A stretch of DNA of 64,000 bases from Nocardioides sp. J54 (GTDB taxonomy: Bacteria > Actinomycetota > Actinomycetes > Propionibacteriales > Nocardioidaceae): positions 21,658-85,657 of the forward strand of contig NZ_JAER01000015.1 in the NCBI RefSeq assembly GCF_000519005.1, in the 5' to 3' direction. This document shows, one piece after another, positions 33,082-43,059 of this stretch. Below the pieces are notes generated by a model. The model saw nothing but the letters and a program-made list of their open reading frames with translations. It had not been told where the DNA came from and ran no database searches. Made by a program: the position numbers and the translations under genes. How positions within the stretch are numbered: position 1 is the first letter of the stretch; each line of letters opens with the position of its first letter.

Positions 33082-35403
33082 ATGACCGAGGAGCGCACCC
33101 CCACCGCGGCCACCCCGCGGGTCGCGCCTGCGCCCACCCCGGTCTCCCCGGAGGTGCCCACCGGACGCAGCATGCGGGCCCGGCTCGCCCGGATGGGCAG
33201 CCGCGGGCAGCCCTCCAACCCGGTCCTCGAGCCGCTGTTCCGCGCCGTCCGCGCGAACCACCCGAAGGCCGACCTGCAGCTGCTCGAGCGCGCCTACCTC
33301 ACCGCCGAGCGGTTGCACGCCGACCAGAAGCGCAAGAGCGGCGACCCCTACATCACCCACCCCCTGGCGGTCACCACGATCCTCGCCGGGATCGGCATGA
33401 CCGAGCCGACCCTGGTCGCGGCCCTCCTGCACGACACGGTCGAGGACACGCCGTACACGCTCGAGGAGTGTCGCCGCGACTTCGGTGACGAGGTCGCCCG
33501 GCTCGTCGACGGCGTCACCAAGCTCGACAAGGTCGTCTACGGCGACTCCGCCAACGCCGAGACCATCCGCAAGATGATCGTCGCGATGTCGCGCGACATC
33601 CGGGTGCTGGTCATCAAGCTCGCCGACCGCCTGCACAACATGCGCACGCTGCGCTTCGTGAAGCAGTCGACGCAGGAGCGCAAGGCCCGCGAGACGCTCG
33701 ACATCTACGCCCCGCTGGCCCACCGGCTCGGCATGAACACCATCAAGTGGGAGCTCGAGGACCTCGCGTTCGCGACCCTGCACCCGAAGATCTACGACGA
33801 GATCGTGCGGATGGTCGCCGAGCGGGCGCCCTCGCGCGACCAGTTCCTCGCCGAGGTGATCTCCCAGGTCGAGAAGGACCTGCGCGAGGCCAAGATCAAG
33901 GCGACGGTCACCGGCCGCCCGAAGCACTACTACTCGATCTACCAGAAGATGATCGTCGGGGGCCGCGACTTCTCCGACATCTACGACCTGGTCGGCATCC
34001 GCATCCTCGTCGAGGAGGACCGCGACTGCTACGGCGTCCTCGGCGTGCTGCACTCGCGGTGGAACCCGGTCCTGGGCCGGTTCAAGGACTACGTCGCGAT
34101 GCCGAAGTTCAACATGTACCAGTCGCTGCACACGACGGTCATCGGCCCGCAGGGCAAGCCCGTCGAGATGCAGATCCGCACCTTCGCGATGCACCGGCGC
34201 GCGGAGTACGGCGTCGCGGCGCACTGGAAGTACAAGGAGGACGGCCGCGCCGGCAACGACACCGACAAGCGCGGCGACCTCGACGACATGAGCTGGGTGC
34301 GCCAGCTCCTCGACTGGCAGAGCGAGGTCGAGGACCCGGGCGAGTTCCTGGAGTCCCTGCGCTTCGAGATCAACCAGACCGAGACCTACGTCTTCACGCC
34401 GCGCGGCGACGTGATCGCGCTGCCGGCCGGCTCCACGCCGGTCGACTTCGCCTACGCCGTCCACACCGAGGTCGGCAACCGCACCATCGGTGCCCGCGTC
34501 AATGGCCGCCTCGTCCCGCTCGAGTCGACCCTCGAGAACGGCGACGTCGTCGAGGTCTTCACCTCCAAGGCCGAGGGTGCCGGCCCGTCGCGCGACTGGC
34601 TGAACTTCGTGAAGTCCCAGCGCGCCCGCTCCAAGATCCGCCAGTGGTTCACCAAGGAGCGCCGTGAGGAGGCCATCGAGCGCGGCAAGGACGAGATCGC
34701 GCGGCTGATGCGCAAGGAGGGCCTGCCCCTCAAGCGCCTGCTGTCGCACGACTCGCTCACCCTCGCCGCCAGCGCCTTCCGGCTCGCCGACGTGTCCGCC
34801 CTCTACGCCGCGGTCGGCGAGGGCAACATCGGCGCCCAGGCCGTCGTACGCAAGGTCATCGAGCTGCACGGCGGCGACGAGGGGGCCCAGGAGGACCTCG
34901 CCGAGGCCGTCACCATCACCGGCCGCAGTCGCCGCCCGCGTCGCCCTTCCGGAGGCGACTCCGGCGTCATCGTCACCGGCTCGCCCGACGTGTGGGTCAA
35001 GCTCGCCAAGTGCTGCACCCCGGTCCCGCCGGACTCGATCCTCGGGTTCGTCACCAAGGGCGGGGGAGTGTCGGTCCACCGCAAGGACTGCACCAACGCC
35101 GCGGACCTGCTCGGCCAGCCGGAGAAGCTCGTCGACGTCGAGTGGGCCCCCACCGGCCAGTCGACCTTCCTGGTCAACATCCAGGTCGAGGCCCTCGACC
35201 GCTCCCGCCTGCTCTCCGACATCACCATGGCGCTCTCCGACGCCCACGTGAACATCCTGTCGGCGAACCTCACCACCTCCCGCGACCGCGTCGCGAAGTC
35301 GCGGTTCACCTTCGAGATGGCCGAGGCCAAGCACCTCGACACCGTGCTCAAGGCCGTCCGGACCGTCCCGGGCGTGTTCGACGCCTACCGCGTCACCAGC
35401 TGA
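33082..35403 (+). CDS. relA: Bifunctional (p)ppGpp synthetase/hydrolase (RelA/SpoT family)
   Basis: A 773-residue Rel enzyme that makes and destroys the stringent alarmone. Hydrolase domain with [12 protein letters not shown] and [13 protein letters not shown] (HD motif near residue 117) and [14 protein letters not shown]; synthetase domain with [14 protein letters not shown] near 280 and [23 protein letters not shown] domain at [20 protein letters not shown] near 435; CC/zinc-finger region with [11 protein letters not shown] near 645; C-terminal ACT domain. Both active sites look intact. A 30-residue Pro/Thr-rich N-terminal lead precedes the core. ATG lies 6 nt after TAGACT. The inverted-repeat cassette begins 5 nt after its stop. 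Confidence 0.96.
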   Translation: MTEERTPTAATPRVAPAPTPVSPEVPTGRSMRARLARMGSRGQPSNPVLEPLFRAVRANHPKADLQLLERAYLTAERLHADQKRKSGDPYITHPLAVTTILAGIGMTEPTLVAALLHDTVEDTPYTLEECRRDFGDEVARLVDGVTKLDKVVYGDSANAETIRKMIVAMSRDIRVLVIKLADRLHNMRTLRFVKQSTQERKARETLDIYAPLAHRLGMNTIKWELEDLAFATLHPKIYDEIVRMVAERAPSRDQFLAEVISQVEKDLREAKIKATVTGRPKHYYSIYQKMIVGGRDFSDIYDLVGIRILVEEDRDCYGVLGVLHSRWNPVLGRFKDYVAMPKFNMYQSLHTTVIGPQGKPVEMQIRTFAMHRRAEYGVAAHWKYKEDGRAGNDTDKRGDLDDMSWVRQLLDWQSEVEDPGEFLESLRFEINQTETYVFTPRGDVIALPAGSTPVDFAYAVHTEVGNRTIGARVNGRLVPLESTLENGDVVEVFTSKAEGAGPSRDWLNFVKSQRARSKIRQWFTKERREEAIERGKDEIARLMRKEGLPLKRLLSHDSLTLAASAFRLADVSALYAAVGEGNIGAQAVVRKVIELHGGDEGAQEDLAEAVTITGRSRRPRRPSGGDSGVIVTGSPDVWVKLAKCCTPVPPDSILGFVTKGGGVSVHRKDCTNAADLLGQPEKLVDVEWAPTGQSTFLVNIQVEALDRSRLLSDITMALSDAHVNILSANLTTSRDRVAKSRFTFEMAEAKHLDTVLKAVRTVPGVFDAYRVTS

Positions 35404-35407
35404 CGCC

Positions 35408-35486
35408 GCTGCAGGAATCCCCGCTCAGCCGGGTATTCCTGCGGTTGTTGGCCGTTGCAACGGCCAACAACCGCAGGAGAACGTCA
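35408..35486 (+). repeat. Left 79-bp inverted repeat of the DUF559 cassette
   Basis: 79 bp that match the reverse complement of 36545-36623 without gaps at 63 of 79 positions. It contains two palindromes: an imperfect hairpin starting GCAGGAATCCCCG and a perfect 28-nt palindrome with centre GTTGCAAC (35443-35470 approximately). The outer 15 bp GCTGCAGGAATCCCC are identical in both copies. Confidence 0.9.
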
Positions 35487-35566
35487 TCAAGTCCAGCCCG
35501 CTGAGGTTTGTCCACAGGAACTGAAGTCGTGGTTCGGGCAGGGAACGGACAGGGCAGCGTCGCTCC

Positions 35567-36532
35567 ATGACGATCCCGGCCGACGACCCGCGCCTCGCCC
35601 CGATCTCGCTGCGCCGCGAGCTGATCGCACTCGGCGAGACGGACCGTTCGCTGGCGGCCTCGCTCCGTTCGGGCGTGCGCGCCAGGCCGCGGCGCGGAGC
35701 GTACGTCGAAGGGCCAGCCTGGCGGGCGATGTCGGGAGATCAGCGGTACGCCGTCCGGTGCCGCGCGGCGTACCAGCAGGCCCGCGCCGGTGTGATCCTG
35801 AGTCACGCGTCGGCGCTGCCCTTCCACGACGCGCCGTTGTGGGGCCTCGACCTCTCCGAGGTCCACCTCACCCGCGTGGACGGCCTCTCGGGCCGACGGG
35901 AGGCTGGGGTGCAACGGCACCGTGGTGAGGTGGACGACGGTGACGTGGCGGAGGTACACGGTGTGCGGATCATGTCGGCCATCCGCGCCACGCTGGAGGT
36001 GTCGATGTGGGGCACGACCGAGCCTGCGCTGGCCGTCGCCAACCACTTCCTGCACCGGGGCGACTTCACTGCTGCGGAGCTGCGCGAGCGGTACGAGCAG
36101 TCGATGGTCCACTGGCCCGACTCGGTCTCGACGGACGTCGTGATCCGGCTCGCCGACCCGCGGATCGAGTCGGTGGGGGAGTCGCGGACGCTGTACTTCC
36201 TCTACCGGCACGGCTTCCCCAAGCCTGTGCCGCAGTACGAGGTCGCGGACGACGGGTTCGTGGCCTTTCTCGACTTCGCCCTACCCGACCTCGGTATCTG
36301 GATCGAGTTCGACGGGCGAGCCAAGTACGAGCGCTACCTGCGTCCGGGAGAGTCGGCAGCGGACGCAGTGGTCCGCGAGAAGTATCGTGAGCAGCGCATC
36401 GCCCAGCTCACCGGATGGCGGTGCTTCCGGATCGCCTGGGAGGACCTCGCGGATCCCGAGCGCCTGGCCCGCCGCCTTCGCGCCTTCATCGAGGCCGTGC
36501 GTGCGGAGAGGCGACGCCGCCTGGCGTCCTGA
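35567..36532 (+). CDS. DUF559 / AbiEi-like protein with PD-(D/E)XK-type nuclease domain
   Basis: A 321-residue protein. Residues about 10-60 look like the winged-helix of AbiEi-type antitoxins (LRRELIALGETDRSLAASLR ... RPRRGAYV). Residues about 200-320 carry a DUF559/very-short-patch-repair-type nuclease fold: ESVGESRTLYFLYRHGFPKP, FLDFALPDLGIWIEFDG, then K in RAKYER and EKYREQRIAQLTGWRCFRIA. The Glu, Asp, Glu-x-Asp and Lys order fits PD-(D/E)XK. Activity is not shown. The gene has no clear ribosome site (CTCC-ATG) and lies alone between 79-bp inverted repeats, just after relA. Confidence 0.8.
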   Translation: MTIPADDPRLAPISLRRELIALGETDRSLAASLRSGVRARPRRGAYVEGPAWRAMSGDQRYAVRCRAAYQQARAGVILSHASALPFHDAPLWGLDLSEVHLTRVDGLSGRREAGVQRHRGEVDDGDVAEVHGVRIMSAIRATLEVSMWGTTEPALAVANHFLHRGDFTAAELRERYEQSMVHWPDSVSTDVVIRLADPRIESVGESRTLYFLYRHGFPKPVPQYEVADDGFVAFLDFALPDLGIWIEFDGRAKYERYLRPGESAADAVVREKYREQRIAQLTGWRCFRIAWEDLADPERLARRLRAFIEAVRAERRRRLAS

Positions 36533-36544
36533 GCGTCGACTGGT

Positions 36545-36623
36545 TGACGTTTTCTCGCGCTTGTCGGCCGTTGCAAACGTCAACAGGCGCAGGAATCCCC
36601 GCTCAGGCGGGGATTCCTGCAGC
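36545..36623 (-). repeat. Right 79-bp inverted repeat of the DUF559 cassette
   Basis: Reverse-complement partner of 35408-35486. Its hairpin is perfect: a 14-bp stem GCAGGAATCCCCGC with a 4-nt loop; the second palindrome is degraded in one half. It ends 27 nt before the stop of the convergent DUF349 gene. A GCC triplet borders each outer end of the repeat pair. Confidence 0.9.
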
Positions 36624-36650
36624 GCCGCACACCCCGGGCCGCCATCCCGT

Positions 36651-37889
36651 TCAGCGGTACTCCGCGGACGCCTTCCGGGCCATCTCGAGGAAGGCGCGGC
36701 GGCCCTCGAGGTTCTCCTCGAGCTCCTTGACCTTCTTCTCGTCACCTCGGGAGCGGGCGGCCTCGAGCTTGGCCTCGGCCTCGGCGATCGCGGCCTCGAG
36801 CTTGGAGACCATGTCGTCGGCGCGGGCGGACTTCTCGGGGTCGGACTTGCGCCACTGCTCGTCCTCGGCCTTGCGGATCGCCTGCTCGACGGCGCGCATG
36901 CGGCCCTCGAGCTCCTTGATCCGGTCGCGCGGGACCTTGCCGGCCTCGTCCCACCGGTCGGCGAGCTCGCGGAAGGCGGCCTTGGCGGCGGCGACGTCGC
37001 CGGACTCGGCGAGGGGGCCGAGCAGGGCCTCGGCCTCGACGAGGATGCCCTCCTTGACCTCCGCGTTCGCGGCGAACTCGGAGTCGAGGGCGGCGTTGGC
37101 GGCGTCGCGGGCGCCGAAGAACTTGTCCTGGGCGCCACGGAAGCGCTGCCAGAGGGCGTCGTCGACCGCCTTGGGGGCGGGGCCGGCGGCCTTCCAGTCG
37201 CGCATCAGGTCCCGGTAGCGGCCCGAGGTCGGACCCCAGTCGGTGGAGTCGGCGAGCGCCTCGGCCTCGACGACCAGGCGCTCCTTGACGACCCGGGCGG
37301 CCTCGCGCCGCTCGTCCTGCTCGGCGAAGTGCGCCTTGCGGGCCTTCGTGTACGCCGAGCGGGCGGACGAGAAGCGGCGCCACAGCTCGTCGTCGGCGGC
37401 CTTGTCGATGCGGGAGAGCTGCTTCCACTGCTCGAGGAGCTCGCGCAGGCGGTTGGCGCCGTTGCGCCAGTCACGTCCGGAGGCGATCTTCTCGGCCTCG
37501 GCGGCAAGCTTCTCCTTCTGCTCCTTCGCCTCGGCGATCCGCTGCGTCTTCGCGGCCCGGCGGGCGTCGCGCTGGGTGGCGATGACCGGGCCGAGCTCGT
37601 CGAGCTTGCGGACCAGCGCGGCGAGGTCGCCCACGGCGTGGACGTCGTCGAGCTGGTCGCGCACCAGCTTGACGGAGGCGACCGCCTCCTCGGGTGAGAG
37701 CACCCCTGTGAGGACCCGCTTGTGCAGCAGGTCCACCTCCAGGGCGAGGTTCTCGTAGCGCTTCGTGTAGAACGCCAGAGCCTCCTCGGGGGACGCATCG
37801 GGCATCTGCCCGACCGCCCGCTCGCCGTCGGCTGTCTTCACGTAGACGGTGCCGTCGTCGCCGACGCGGCCCCAGTCAGAGGTAGTCAC
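36651..37889 (-). CDS. DUF349 domain protein, long coiled coil
   Basis: A 412-residue, highly charged, almost wholly helical protein with at least three DUF349 repeats, marked by Trp-Lys/Trp-x-x-A-G motifs (LLEQWKQLSRIDKAADDELW, RDWKAAGPAPKAVDDALWQR, DRWDEAGKVPRDRIKELEGR). DUF349 proteins are cytosolic with unknown biochemistry; a ribosome or RNA-associated role has been suggested in some bacteria. GTG 37889 lies 8 nt after TAGCAT. It is divergent from the MBL hydrolase gene, their -10 hexamers being only 20 bp apart. Confidence 0.88.
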   Translation of the reverse strand: MTTSDWGRVGDDGTVYVKTADGERAVGQMPDASPEEALAFYTKRYENLALEVDLLHKRVLTGVLSPEEAVASVKLVRDQLDDVHAVGDLAALVRKLDELGPVIATQRDARRAAKTQRIAEAKEQKEKLAAEAEKIASGRDWRNGANRLRELLEQWKQLSRIDKAADDELWRRFSSARSAYTKARKAHFAEQDERREAARVVKERLVVEAEALADSTDWGPTSGRYRDLMRDWKAAGPAPKAVDDALWQRFRGAQDKFFGARDAANAALDSEFAANAEVKEGILVEAEALLGPLAESGDVAAAKAAFRELADRWDEAGKVPRDRIKELEGRMRAVEQAIRKAEDEQWRKSDPEKSARADDMVSKLEAAIAEAEAKLEAARSRGDEKKVKELEENLEGRRAFLEMARKASAEYR

Positions 37890-37897
37890 AGTGGCCC

Positions 37898-37903
37898 ATG
37901 CTA
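37898..37903 (-). promoter_or_regulatory. -10 element (TAGCAT), DUF349 gene
   Basis: TAGCAT on the minus strand, 8-nt gap to GTG at 37889. Confidence 0.4.
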
Positions 37904-37923
37904 ATCAAAGGTCGGGCAGCCAC

Positions 37924-37929
37924 TAGGCT
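37924..37929 (+). promoter_or_regulatory. -10 element (TAGGCT), MBL hydrolase gene
   Basis: TAGGCT with a 6-nt gap to GTG at 37936; it and the divergent DUF349 -10 are so close that the two polymerases could not bind at once. Confidence 0.4.
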
Positions 37930-37935
37930 GGGTTG

Positions 37936-38655
37936 GTGCTGATCGCCGCCTTCCCCGCTGGACCGTGGGGCACCAACTGCTACGTCGCGGCAACCGGCCC
38001 GGGCACCGAGTGCGTCGTGATCGACCCCGGCAAGGACGCCGCCGCCGGCGTCGCGGAGGTCGTGCGGGAGCACCGGCTCAAGCCGGTTGCCGTGCTGCTG
38101 ACCCACGGCCACATCGACCACATGTGGTCCGTGACCCCCGTCGCCGGGGCGTACGACGCCACCGCGTGGATCCACCCGGGCGACCGTCACCTGCTGTCAG
38201 ACCCCATGGCAGGCATCTCGCGGGAGAGCGCCGCGATGCTGCTCGGCGGCGACTACCAGTTCACCGAGCCCGACGACGTCGCCGAGCTGGGCGACGGCGC
38301 GGAGCTCGAGCTCGCCGGCCTGCGGTTCGTCGTCGACCACACGCCCGGCCACACGGAGGGGTCGGTCACCTTCCGCACGCCCTGGGACCAGCCCGACGGT
38401 CCCGACATCTCCGAGGTGATGTTCTCCGGCGACCTGCTCTTCCAGGGCTCGATCGGTCGCACCGACCTGCCCGGCGGCGACCACGCGGCCATGCTGCGCT
38501 CGCTGGAGACCAAGGTCCTCCCGCTGGCCGACGACATCGTCGTGCTGCCCGGCCACGGGGACCAGACCTCGATCGGCCGCGAGCGCGCCACCAACCCGTT
38601 CCTGCTCGAGCTCCAGGACTCCGGCGCCGCCGGCCGGGTCACCCGAGGACTGTGA
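37936..38655 (+). CDS. Metallo-beta-lactamase-fold hydrolase (glyoxalase II-like)
   Basis: A 239-residue hydrolase with the metal-binding pattern [10 protein letters not shown] near residue 55, [12 protein letters not shown] near 136, FSGDLLF near 161 and a final PGHGDQT. It binds two metal ions and may hydrolyse a thioester such as S-lactoylglutathione-like substrates, but actinobacteria lack glutathione and the substrate is unknown. GTG at 37936 is chosen; TTG 37933 precedes it by one codon. The hisS ATG overlaps its stop by 1 nt, as in mycobacteria. Confidence 0.88.
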   Translation: MLIAAFPAGPWGTNCYVAATGPGTECVVIDPGKDAAAGVAEVVREHRLKPVAVLLTHGHIDHMWSVTPVAGAYDATAWIHPGDRHLLSDPMAGISRESAAMLLGGDYQFTEPDDVAELGDGAELELAGLRFVVDHTPGHTEGSVTFRTPWDQPDGPDISEVMFSGDLLFQGSIGRTDLPGGDHAAMLRSLETKVLPLADDIVVLPGHGDQTSIGRERATNPFLLELQDSGAAGRVTRGL

Positions 38656-40031
38656 TGGCCAAGCCCACGCCGCTCAGCGGCTTCCCCGAGTTCCTGCCTG
38701 CCCAGAGGTACGTCGAGCAGGAGGTCGTCGCCACCCTGGCACGCACCTTCGAGCTCCACGGCTTCGCCAACGTCGAGACCCGCGCCGTCGAGCCGATGGA
38801 CCAGCTGCTCCGCAAGGGCGACACCTCCAAGGAGGTCTACGTCCTGCGCCGCCTCCACGAGGAGGACGGCAAGGACGCCGGGATCGGCCTGCACTTCGAC
38901 CTGACCGTGCCCTTCGCCCGCTACGTGCTGGAGAACGCCGGCAAGCTCGAGTTCCCGTTCCGGCGCTACCAGGTCCAGAAGGTCTGGCGCGGCGAGCGTC
39001 CCCAGGAGGGCCGCTTCCGCGAGTTCACCCAGGCCGACATCGACATCGTCGGGCGCGACACCCTGCCGTTCCACCACGACGTCGAGGTCGCCCGGGTGAT
39101 GCTCGAGGCGCTCGGCCGGCTGACCTTCCTGCCCGGCTTCCGGCTGCAGGTCAACAACCGCAAGCTGATCCAGGGCTTCTACGCCGGCCTCGGCGTGACC
39201 GGCGACGGCATCGACGAGGTCATGCGCCTGGTCGACAAGCTCGACAAGCTCGAGCCGGCGAAGGTGCGCCAGCTGCTGCTCGACGAGGCCGGTGTCTCCG
39301 AGGAGCGGGCCGACAAGGCGCTCGCCCTGGCGACCATCCGGGCCACCGACGACTCGTTCGTCGCCCGGGTCCGCGACCTCGGGGTGAGTCACGAGCTGCT
39401 CGACGAGGGACTCGACGAGCTCGCTGCCCTGGTCCGCGCATGTGCGCCGCTCGCCACCGACACGGTCCGGATCGAGGCCGACCTCTCCATCGCGCGCGGC
39501 CTGGACTACTACACCGGCACCGTCTTCGAGACCCGCCTCGACGGCTACGAGTCGCTCGGCTCGATCTGCTCCGGCGGTCGGTACGACGCGCTCGCCTCCG
39601 ACGGCCGCACGACCTACCCCGGCGTCGGCATCTCCCTGGGCGTCAGCCGCGTCCTGGTCCCGCTCGTGCAGCGCGGGCTGCTCACCGCGGACCGCTCGGT
39701 GCCCAGCGTGGTGCTGGTCGCGCTCACCGACGAGGAGTCGCGCGCGGACGCCGACGCCGTCGCCACCGCCCTGCGCTCGCGTGGGATCCCGTGCGAGGTC
39801 GCGCCCAGCGCGGCGAAGTTCGGCAAGCAGATCCGCCACGCCGACCGGCGTGGCATTCCGTACGTCTGGTTCACCTTGACCGCGGAGGACGGCAGCACCG
39901 TCCACGAGGTGAAGGACATCCGCAGCGGGGAGCAGGTCGCCGCCGACCCGGCGACGTGGCAGCCTCCCGCCCAGGACCTGCGCCCGCAGGTCGTCACCAC
40001 CGTCAGCACCACCGAAGGGGAAGCTCCGTGA
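38655..40031 (+). CDS. hisS: Histidyl-tRNA synthetase
   Basis: A 458-residue class II synthetase. Motif 1 region at the N-terminus, motif 2 with [20 protein letters not shown] near residue 100, the histidine-binding motifs [14 protein letters not shown] near 280 and [10 protein letters not shown], motif 3 in [11 protein letters not shown], and an anticodon-binding C-terminal domain ending about 440. It overlaps the aspS GTG by 4 nt, so the two synthetases are coupled. Confidence 0.96.
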   Translation: MAKPTPLSGFPEFLPAQRYVEQEVVATLARTFELHGFANVETRAVEPMDQLLRKGDTSKEVYVLRRLHEEDGKDAGIGLHFDLTVPFARYVLENAGKLEFPFRRYQVQKVWRGERPQEGRFREFTQADIDIVGRDTLPFHHDVEVARVMLEALGRLTFLPGFRLQVNNRKLIQGFYAGLGVTGDGIDEVMRLVDKLDKLEPAKVRQLLLDEAGVSEERADKALALATIRATDDSFVARVRDLGVSHELLDEGLDELAALVRACAPLATDTVRIEADLSIARGLDYYTGTVFETRLDGYESLGSICSGGRYDALASDGRTTYPGVGISLGVSRVLVPLVQRGLLTADRSVPSVVLVALTDEESRADADAVATALRSRGIPCEVAPSAAKFGKQIRHADRRGIPYVWFTLTAEDGSTVHEVKDIRSGEQVAADPATWQPPAQDLRPQVVTTVSTTEGEAP

Positions 40032-41806
40032 TCCGCAACCAGGACGCCGGCGCACTGCGCGCCGAGAACGTCGGCCAGACCGTCACCCTCGCCGGGTGGG
40101 TGGCCAACCGGCGCGATCACGGTGGCGTGGCCTTCATCGACCTCCGCGACGCCAGCGGCGTGGTCCAGGTCGTCATCCGCGACGAGGACGTCGCGCACAG
40201 CCTGCGCTCCGAGTACTGCCTCAAGGTCACGGGCGAGGTCGTGGCCCGCGGCGAGGGCCGCGAGAACCCGAACCTGCCGACCGGCGAGATCGAGGTCGTG
40301 GCGGCGGCCGGCGCCGAGGGTGTCGAGGTGCTCAGCGCCTCCGCCCCGCTGCCGTTCCCGATCAGCGACCACGTCGATGTCGGCGAGGAGGTGCGCCTCA
40401 AGCACCGCTACCTCGACCTACGCCGCAGCGCTCCCGGCAACGCGATCCGCCTGCGCAGCAAGGTCAACAAGGCCGCGCGCGACGTGCTCGACGCCCACGA
40501 CTTCGTCGAGATCGAGACGCCGACCCTGACCCGCAGCACGCCCGAGGGCGCCCGCGACTTCCTCGTCCCGGCGCGCCTCCAGCCTGGCAGCTGGTACGCC
40601 CTTCCGCAGAGCCCCCAGCTGTTCAAGCAGCTCCTGATGGTCGCCGGCATGGAGCGCTACTACCAGATCGCGCGCTGCTACCGCGACGAGGACTTCCGCG
40701 CCGACCGGCAGCCCGAGTTCACCCAGCTCGACATCGAGATGAGCTTCGTGACCCAGGACGACGTGATCGCCCTGGGCGAGGAGATCGTCGCCGCGCTGTG
40801 GAAGCTCATCGGGTACGACGTCCCGCTGCCCCTGCCGCGGATGACCTACGCCGAGGCGATGGCCCGCTACGGCTCCGACAAGCCGGACCTGCGCATGGGT
40901 CTGGAGCTCGTGGAGTGCACCGAGTACTTCAAGGACACCCCGTTCCGGGTCTTCCAGGCGCCCTACGTCGGCGCCGTCGTGATGCCCGGCGGCGCCAGCC
41001 AGCCGCGCAAGCAGCTCGACGCCTGGCAGGAGTGGGCCAAGCAGCGCGGCGCCCGCGGACTGGCCTACGTGCTGGTCCAGGAGGACGGCGAGCTCGGCGG
41101 CCCGGTGGCCAAGAACCTCTCCGACGAGGAGAAGGCGGGCCTGGCCGCCCACGTCGGCGCGAAGCCGGGCGACTGCGTCTTCTTCGCGGCCGGCGCCGTG
41201 AAGTCCAGCCGCGCCCTCCTCGGTGCCGCCCGCCTGGAGATCGGCCGTCGTACCGGCCTGCTCGACGAGAGCGCGTGGAGCTTCCTCTGGGTCGTCGACG
41301 CGCCCCTCTTCGAGCCCGCCGACGAGGCCACCGCGGCCGGCGACGTGGCCGTCGGCGGGGGAGCGTGGACCGCGGTCCACCACGCCTTCACCAGCCCGCA
41401 GGACCTCGAGAACTTCGACACCGACCCCGGCAACGCGCTGGCGTGGGCCTACGACATCGTCTGCAACGGCAACGAGATCGGCGGCGGCTCGATCCGTATC
41501 CACCGCGAGGACATCCAGAAGCGGGTCTTCGAGGTCATGGGCATCAGCCAGGAGGAGGCCGAGGAGAAGTTCGGCTTCCTGCTGGAGGCGTTCAAGTACG
41601 GCGCGCCCCCGCACGGCGGCATCGCGTTCGGCTGGGACCGCGTGGTGGCCCTGCTGGCCGGCACGGACTCGATCCGGGACGTCATCGCCTTCCCCAAGAC
41701 CGGCGGCGGCTACGACCCGCTGACGGCCGCTCCTGCGCCGATCACGGCGGAGCAGCGGAAGGAAGCCGGTGTGGACGCGCGCCCGGAGGACGAAAACCCC
41801 GCCTGA
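40028..41806 (+). CDS. aspS: Aspartyl-tRNA synthetase
   Basis: A 592-residue bacterial-type enzyme: N-terminal anticodon-binding OB-fold ([20 protein letters not shown]), catalytic core with [20 protein letters not shown], motif 2 [20 protein letters not shown] near residue 220, the bacterial GAD insertion (about 290-410), and motif 3 [12 protein letters not shown]. Whether it is non-discriminating, charging tRNA-Asn as well, cannot be told by eye. GTG 40028 overlaps the hisS stop. Confidence 0.96.
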   Translation: MIRNQDAGALRAENVGQTVTLAGWVANRRDHGGVAFIDLRDASGVVQVVIRDEDVAHSLRSEYCLKVTGEVVARGEGRENPNLPTGEIEVVAAAGAEGVEVLSASAPLPFPISDHVDVGEEVRLKHRYLDLRRSAPGNAIRLRSKVNKAARDVLDAHDFVEIETPTLTRSTPEGARDFLVPARLQPGSWYALPQSPQLFKQLLMVAGMERYYQIARCYRDEDFRADRQPEFTQLDIEMSFVTQDDVIALGEEIVAALWKLIGYDVPLPLPRMTYAEAMARYGSDKPDLRMGLELVECTEYFKDTPFRVFQAPYVGAVVMPGGASQPRKQLDAWQEWAKQRGARGLAYVLVQEDGELGGPVAKNLSDEEKAGLAAHVGAKPGDCVFFAAGAVKSSRALLGAARLEIGRRTGLLDESAWSFLWVVDAPLFEPADEATAAGDVAVGGGAWTAVHHAFTSPQDLENFDTDPGNALAWAYDIVCNGNEIGGGSIRIHREDIQKRVFEVMGISQEEAEEKFGFLLEAFKYGAPPHGGIAFGWDRVVALLAGTDSIRDVIAFPKTGGGYDPLTAAPAPITAEQRKEAGVDARPEDENPA

Positions 41807-41960
41807 CGGTCCCTCGCCGGAAGGATCTCCGGGGCGTCGAGACCAAACCGTTACCGCGTCGCTATCGCATTGGCGCAAGGGGTGCGCCTAAGGTCACGAG
41901 TCGTGTCGGGACGTGACGTCTCGCGCACGGACCCGAACCCGACGACGTGACGAGGTGGGA

Positions 41961-42971
41961 ATGACTGCGCCGAGCAGCGACCTGGACAGCCACTTGGGTG
42001 TCCCCGCTGAGACGGGCGAACCGTCCGAGGCTCCCGGCGCCGTCGTCAGCCGGTCGCCGCTGCAGCTGGCGGCGCGACGGTTCCTGAAGGACAAGCTGTC
42101 CATGGCGTCGCTGATCGTGGTGCTGCTGTTCTTCATCGCCGCGGTCGTCGCGCCGTTCGCGGTGAAGTTCGGCTGGATCGACCCGCTCAGCTCCAACCAG
42201 GACCTCCTGGACGAGTTCGGCCTGCCGATCGGCGACTGGGGCGGCATCTCCGGCGACCACTGGCTCGGCATCGAGCCCGGCATCGGCCGCGACGCCCTGG
42301 CCCGGCTCTGGTACGGCACGACCTTCTCGCTGGCGATCGCGATCTCGGCGACCATCGTCGCGATGGTCATCGGGGTCGTCGCCGGCATCGTGTCCGGTGC
42401 CGCGGGCGGCTGGGTCGACGTCATCATCGGCCGGATCATCGACCTCACCCTGGCCTTCCCGCAGACCCTGATGCTGCTGGCCCTCTCCTCGGTCGGCCTG
42501 GCGTTCATCCACCAGACGCTCGGCGTGCCGAACGGCAACCCGACTGCCGCGGTCTACGTGATCGTCGTCCTCGGCCTGTTCGGCTGGACCGGCATCGCGC
42601 GTATCGTCCGCGGCCAGGTCCTCTCGCTGCGTGAGCGGGAGTTCGTGCAGGCGGCGCAGATGATCGGCGCCTCGCGGCGCCGGATCTACTTCAAGGAGAT
42701 CCTGCCGAACCTGTGGGCCCCGATCCTGGTGACCTTCACCCTGATGATGCCGGCGTTCGTCTCCGCCGAGGCGGCGCTGAGCTTCCTCGGTGTCGGCATC
42801 TCGGCGCCGACGCCGACCCTCGGCAACGTGCTCACCGACGCCCTGCGGTACGCCGACTCGGCGTTCCTCTACTTCTTCATCCCCGCGTTCATGATCGCGA
42901 CGCTCGTCGTCTGCTTCAACCTGCTCGGCGACGGCCTGCGCGACGCTCTCGATCCCAAGGCCGACCGGTGA
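41961..42971 (+). CDS. Dipeptide/oligopeptide-type ABC transporter permease (DppC-like)
   Basis: A 336-residue inner-membrane permease with six membrane segments. The inner-loop EAA motif is QAAQMIGASRRRIYFKEILP near residue 232, and DppC-type sequence GDHWLGIEPGIGRDALARLW follows the first membrane segment. It pairs with the DppB-like permease at 44957. ATG 41961 is set by GAGGTGGG at 41952-41959. Placing the C-type permease first and the binding protein second is not the usual order. A TAAGGT hexamer at 41889-41894 may be its -10. Confidence 0.92.
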   Translation: MTAPSSDLDSHLGVPAETGEPSEAPGAVVSRSPLQLAARRFLKDKLSMASLIVVLLFFIAAVVAPFAVKFGWIDPLSSNQDLLDEFGLPIGDWGGISGDHWLGIEPGIGRDALARLWYGTTFSLAIAISATIVAMVIGVVAGIVSGAAGGWVDVIIGRIIDLTLAFPQTLMLLALSSVGLAFIHQTLGVPNGNPTAAVYVIVVLGLFGWTGIARIVRGQVLSLREREFVQAAQMIGASRRRIYFKEILPNLWAPILVTFTLMMPAFVSAEAALSFLGVGISAPTPTLGNVLTDALRYADSAFLYFFIPAFMIATLVVCFNLLGDGLRDALDPKADR

Positions 42972-43059
42972 CGGGGACCGGCGGTATCCACAACTTCGTC
43001 GACACCGCGTCGTCGAACGTGCGGCCGCACCGCGAGCTGCACCCCCAAGGAGGATGCAA

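Noticed and set aside
32770..35334. Antisense open frame of about 850 codons opposite relA
   Set aside because: relA is complete with all its motifs; the antisense product has no recognisable fold and no start signals.
35443..35470. Perfect palindrome after relA considered as a simple terminator of relA
   Set aside because: The same sequence occurs in inverted form on the other side of the DUF559 gene, so a pure relA terminator does not explain it, although it may also act as one.
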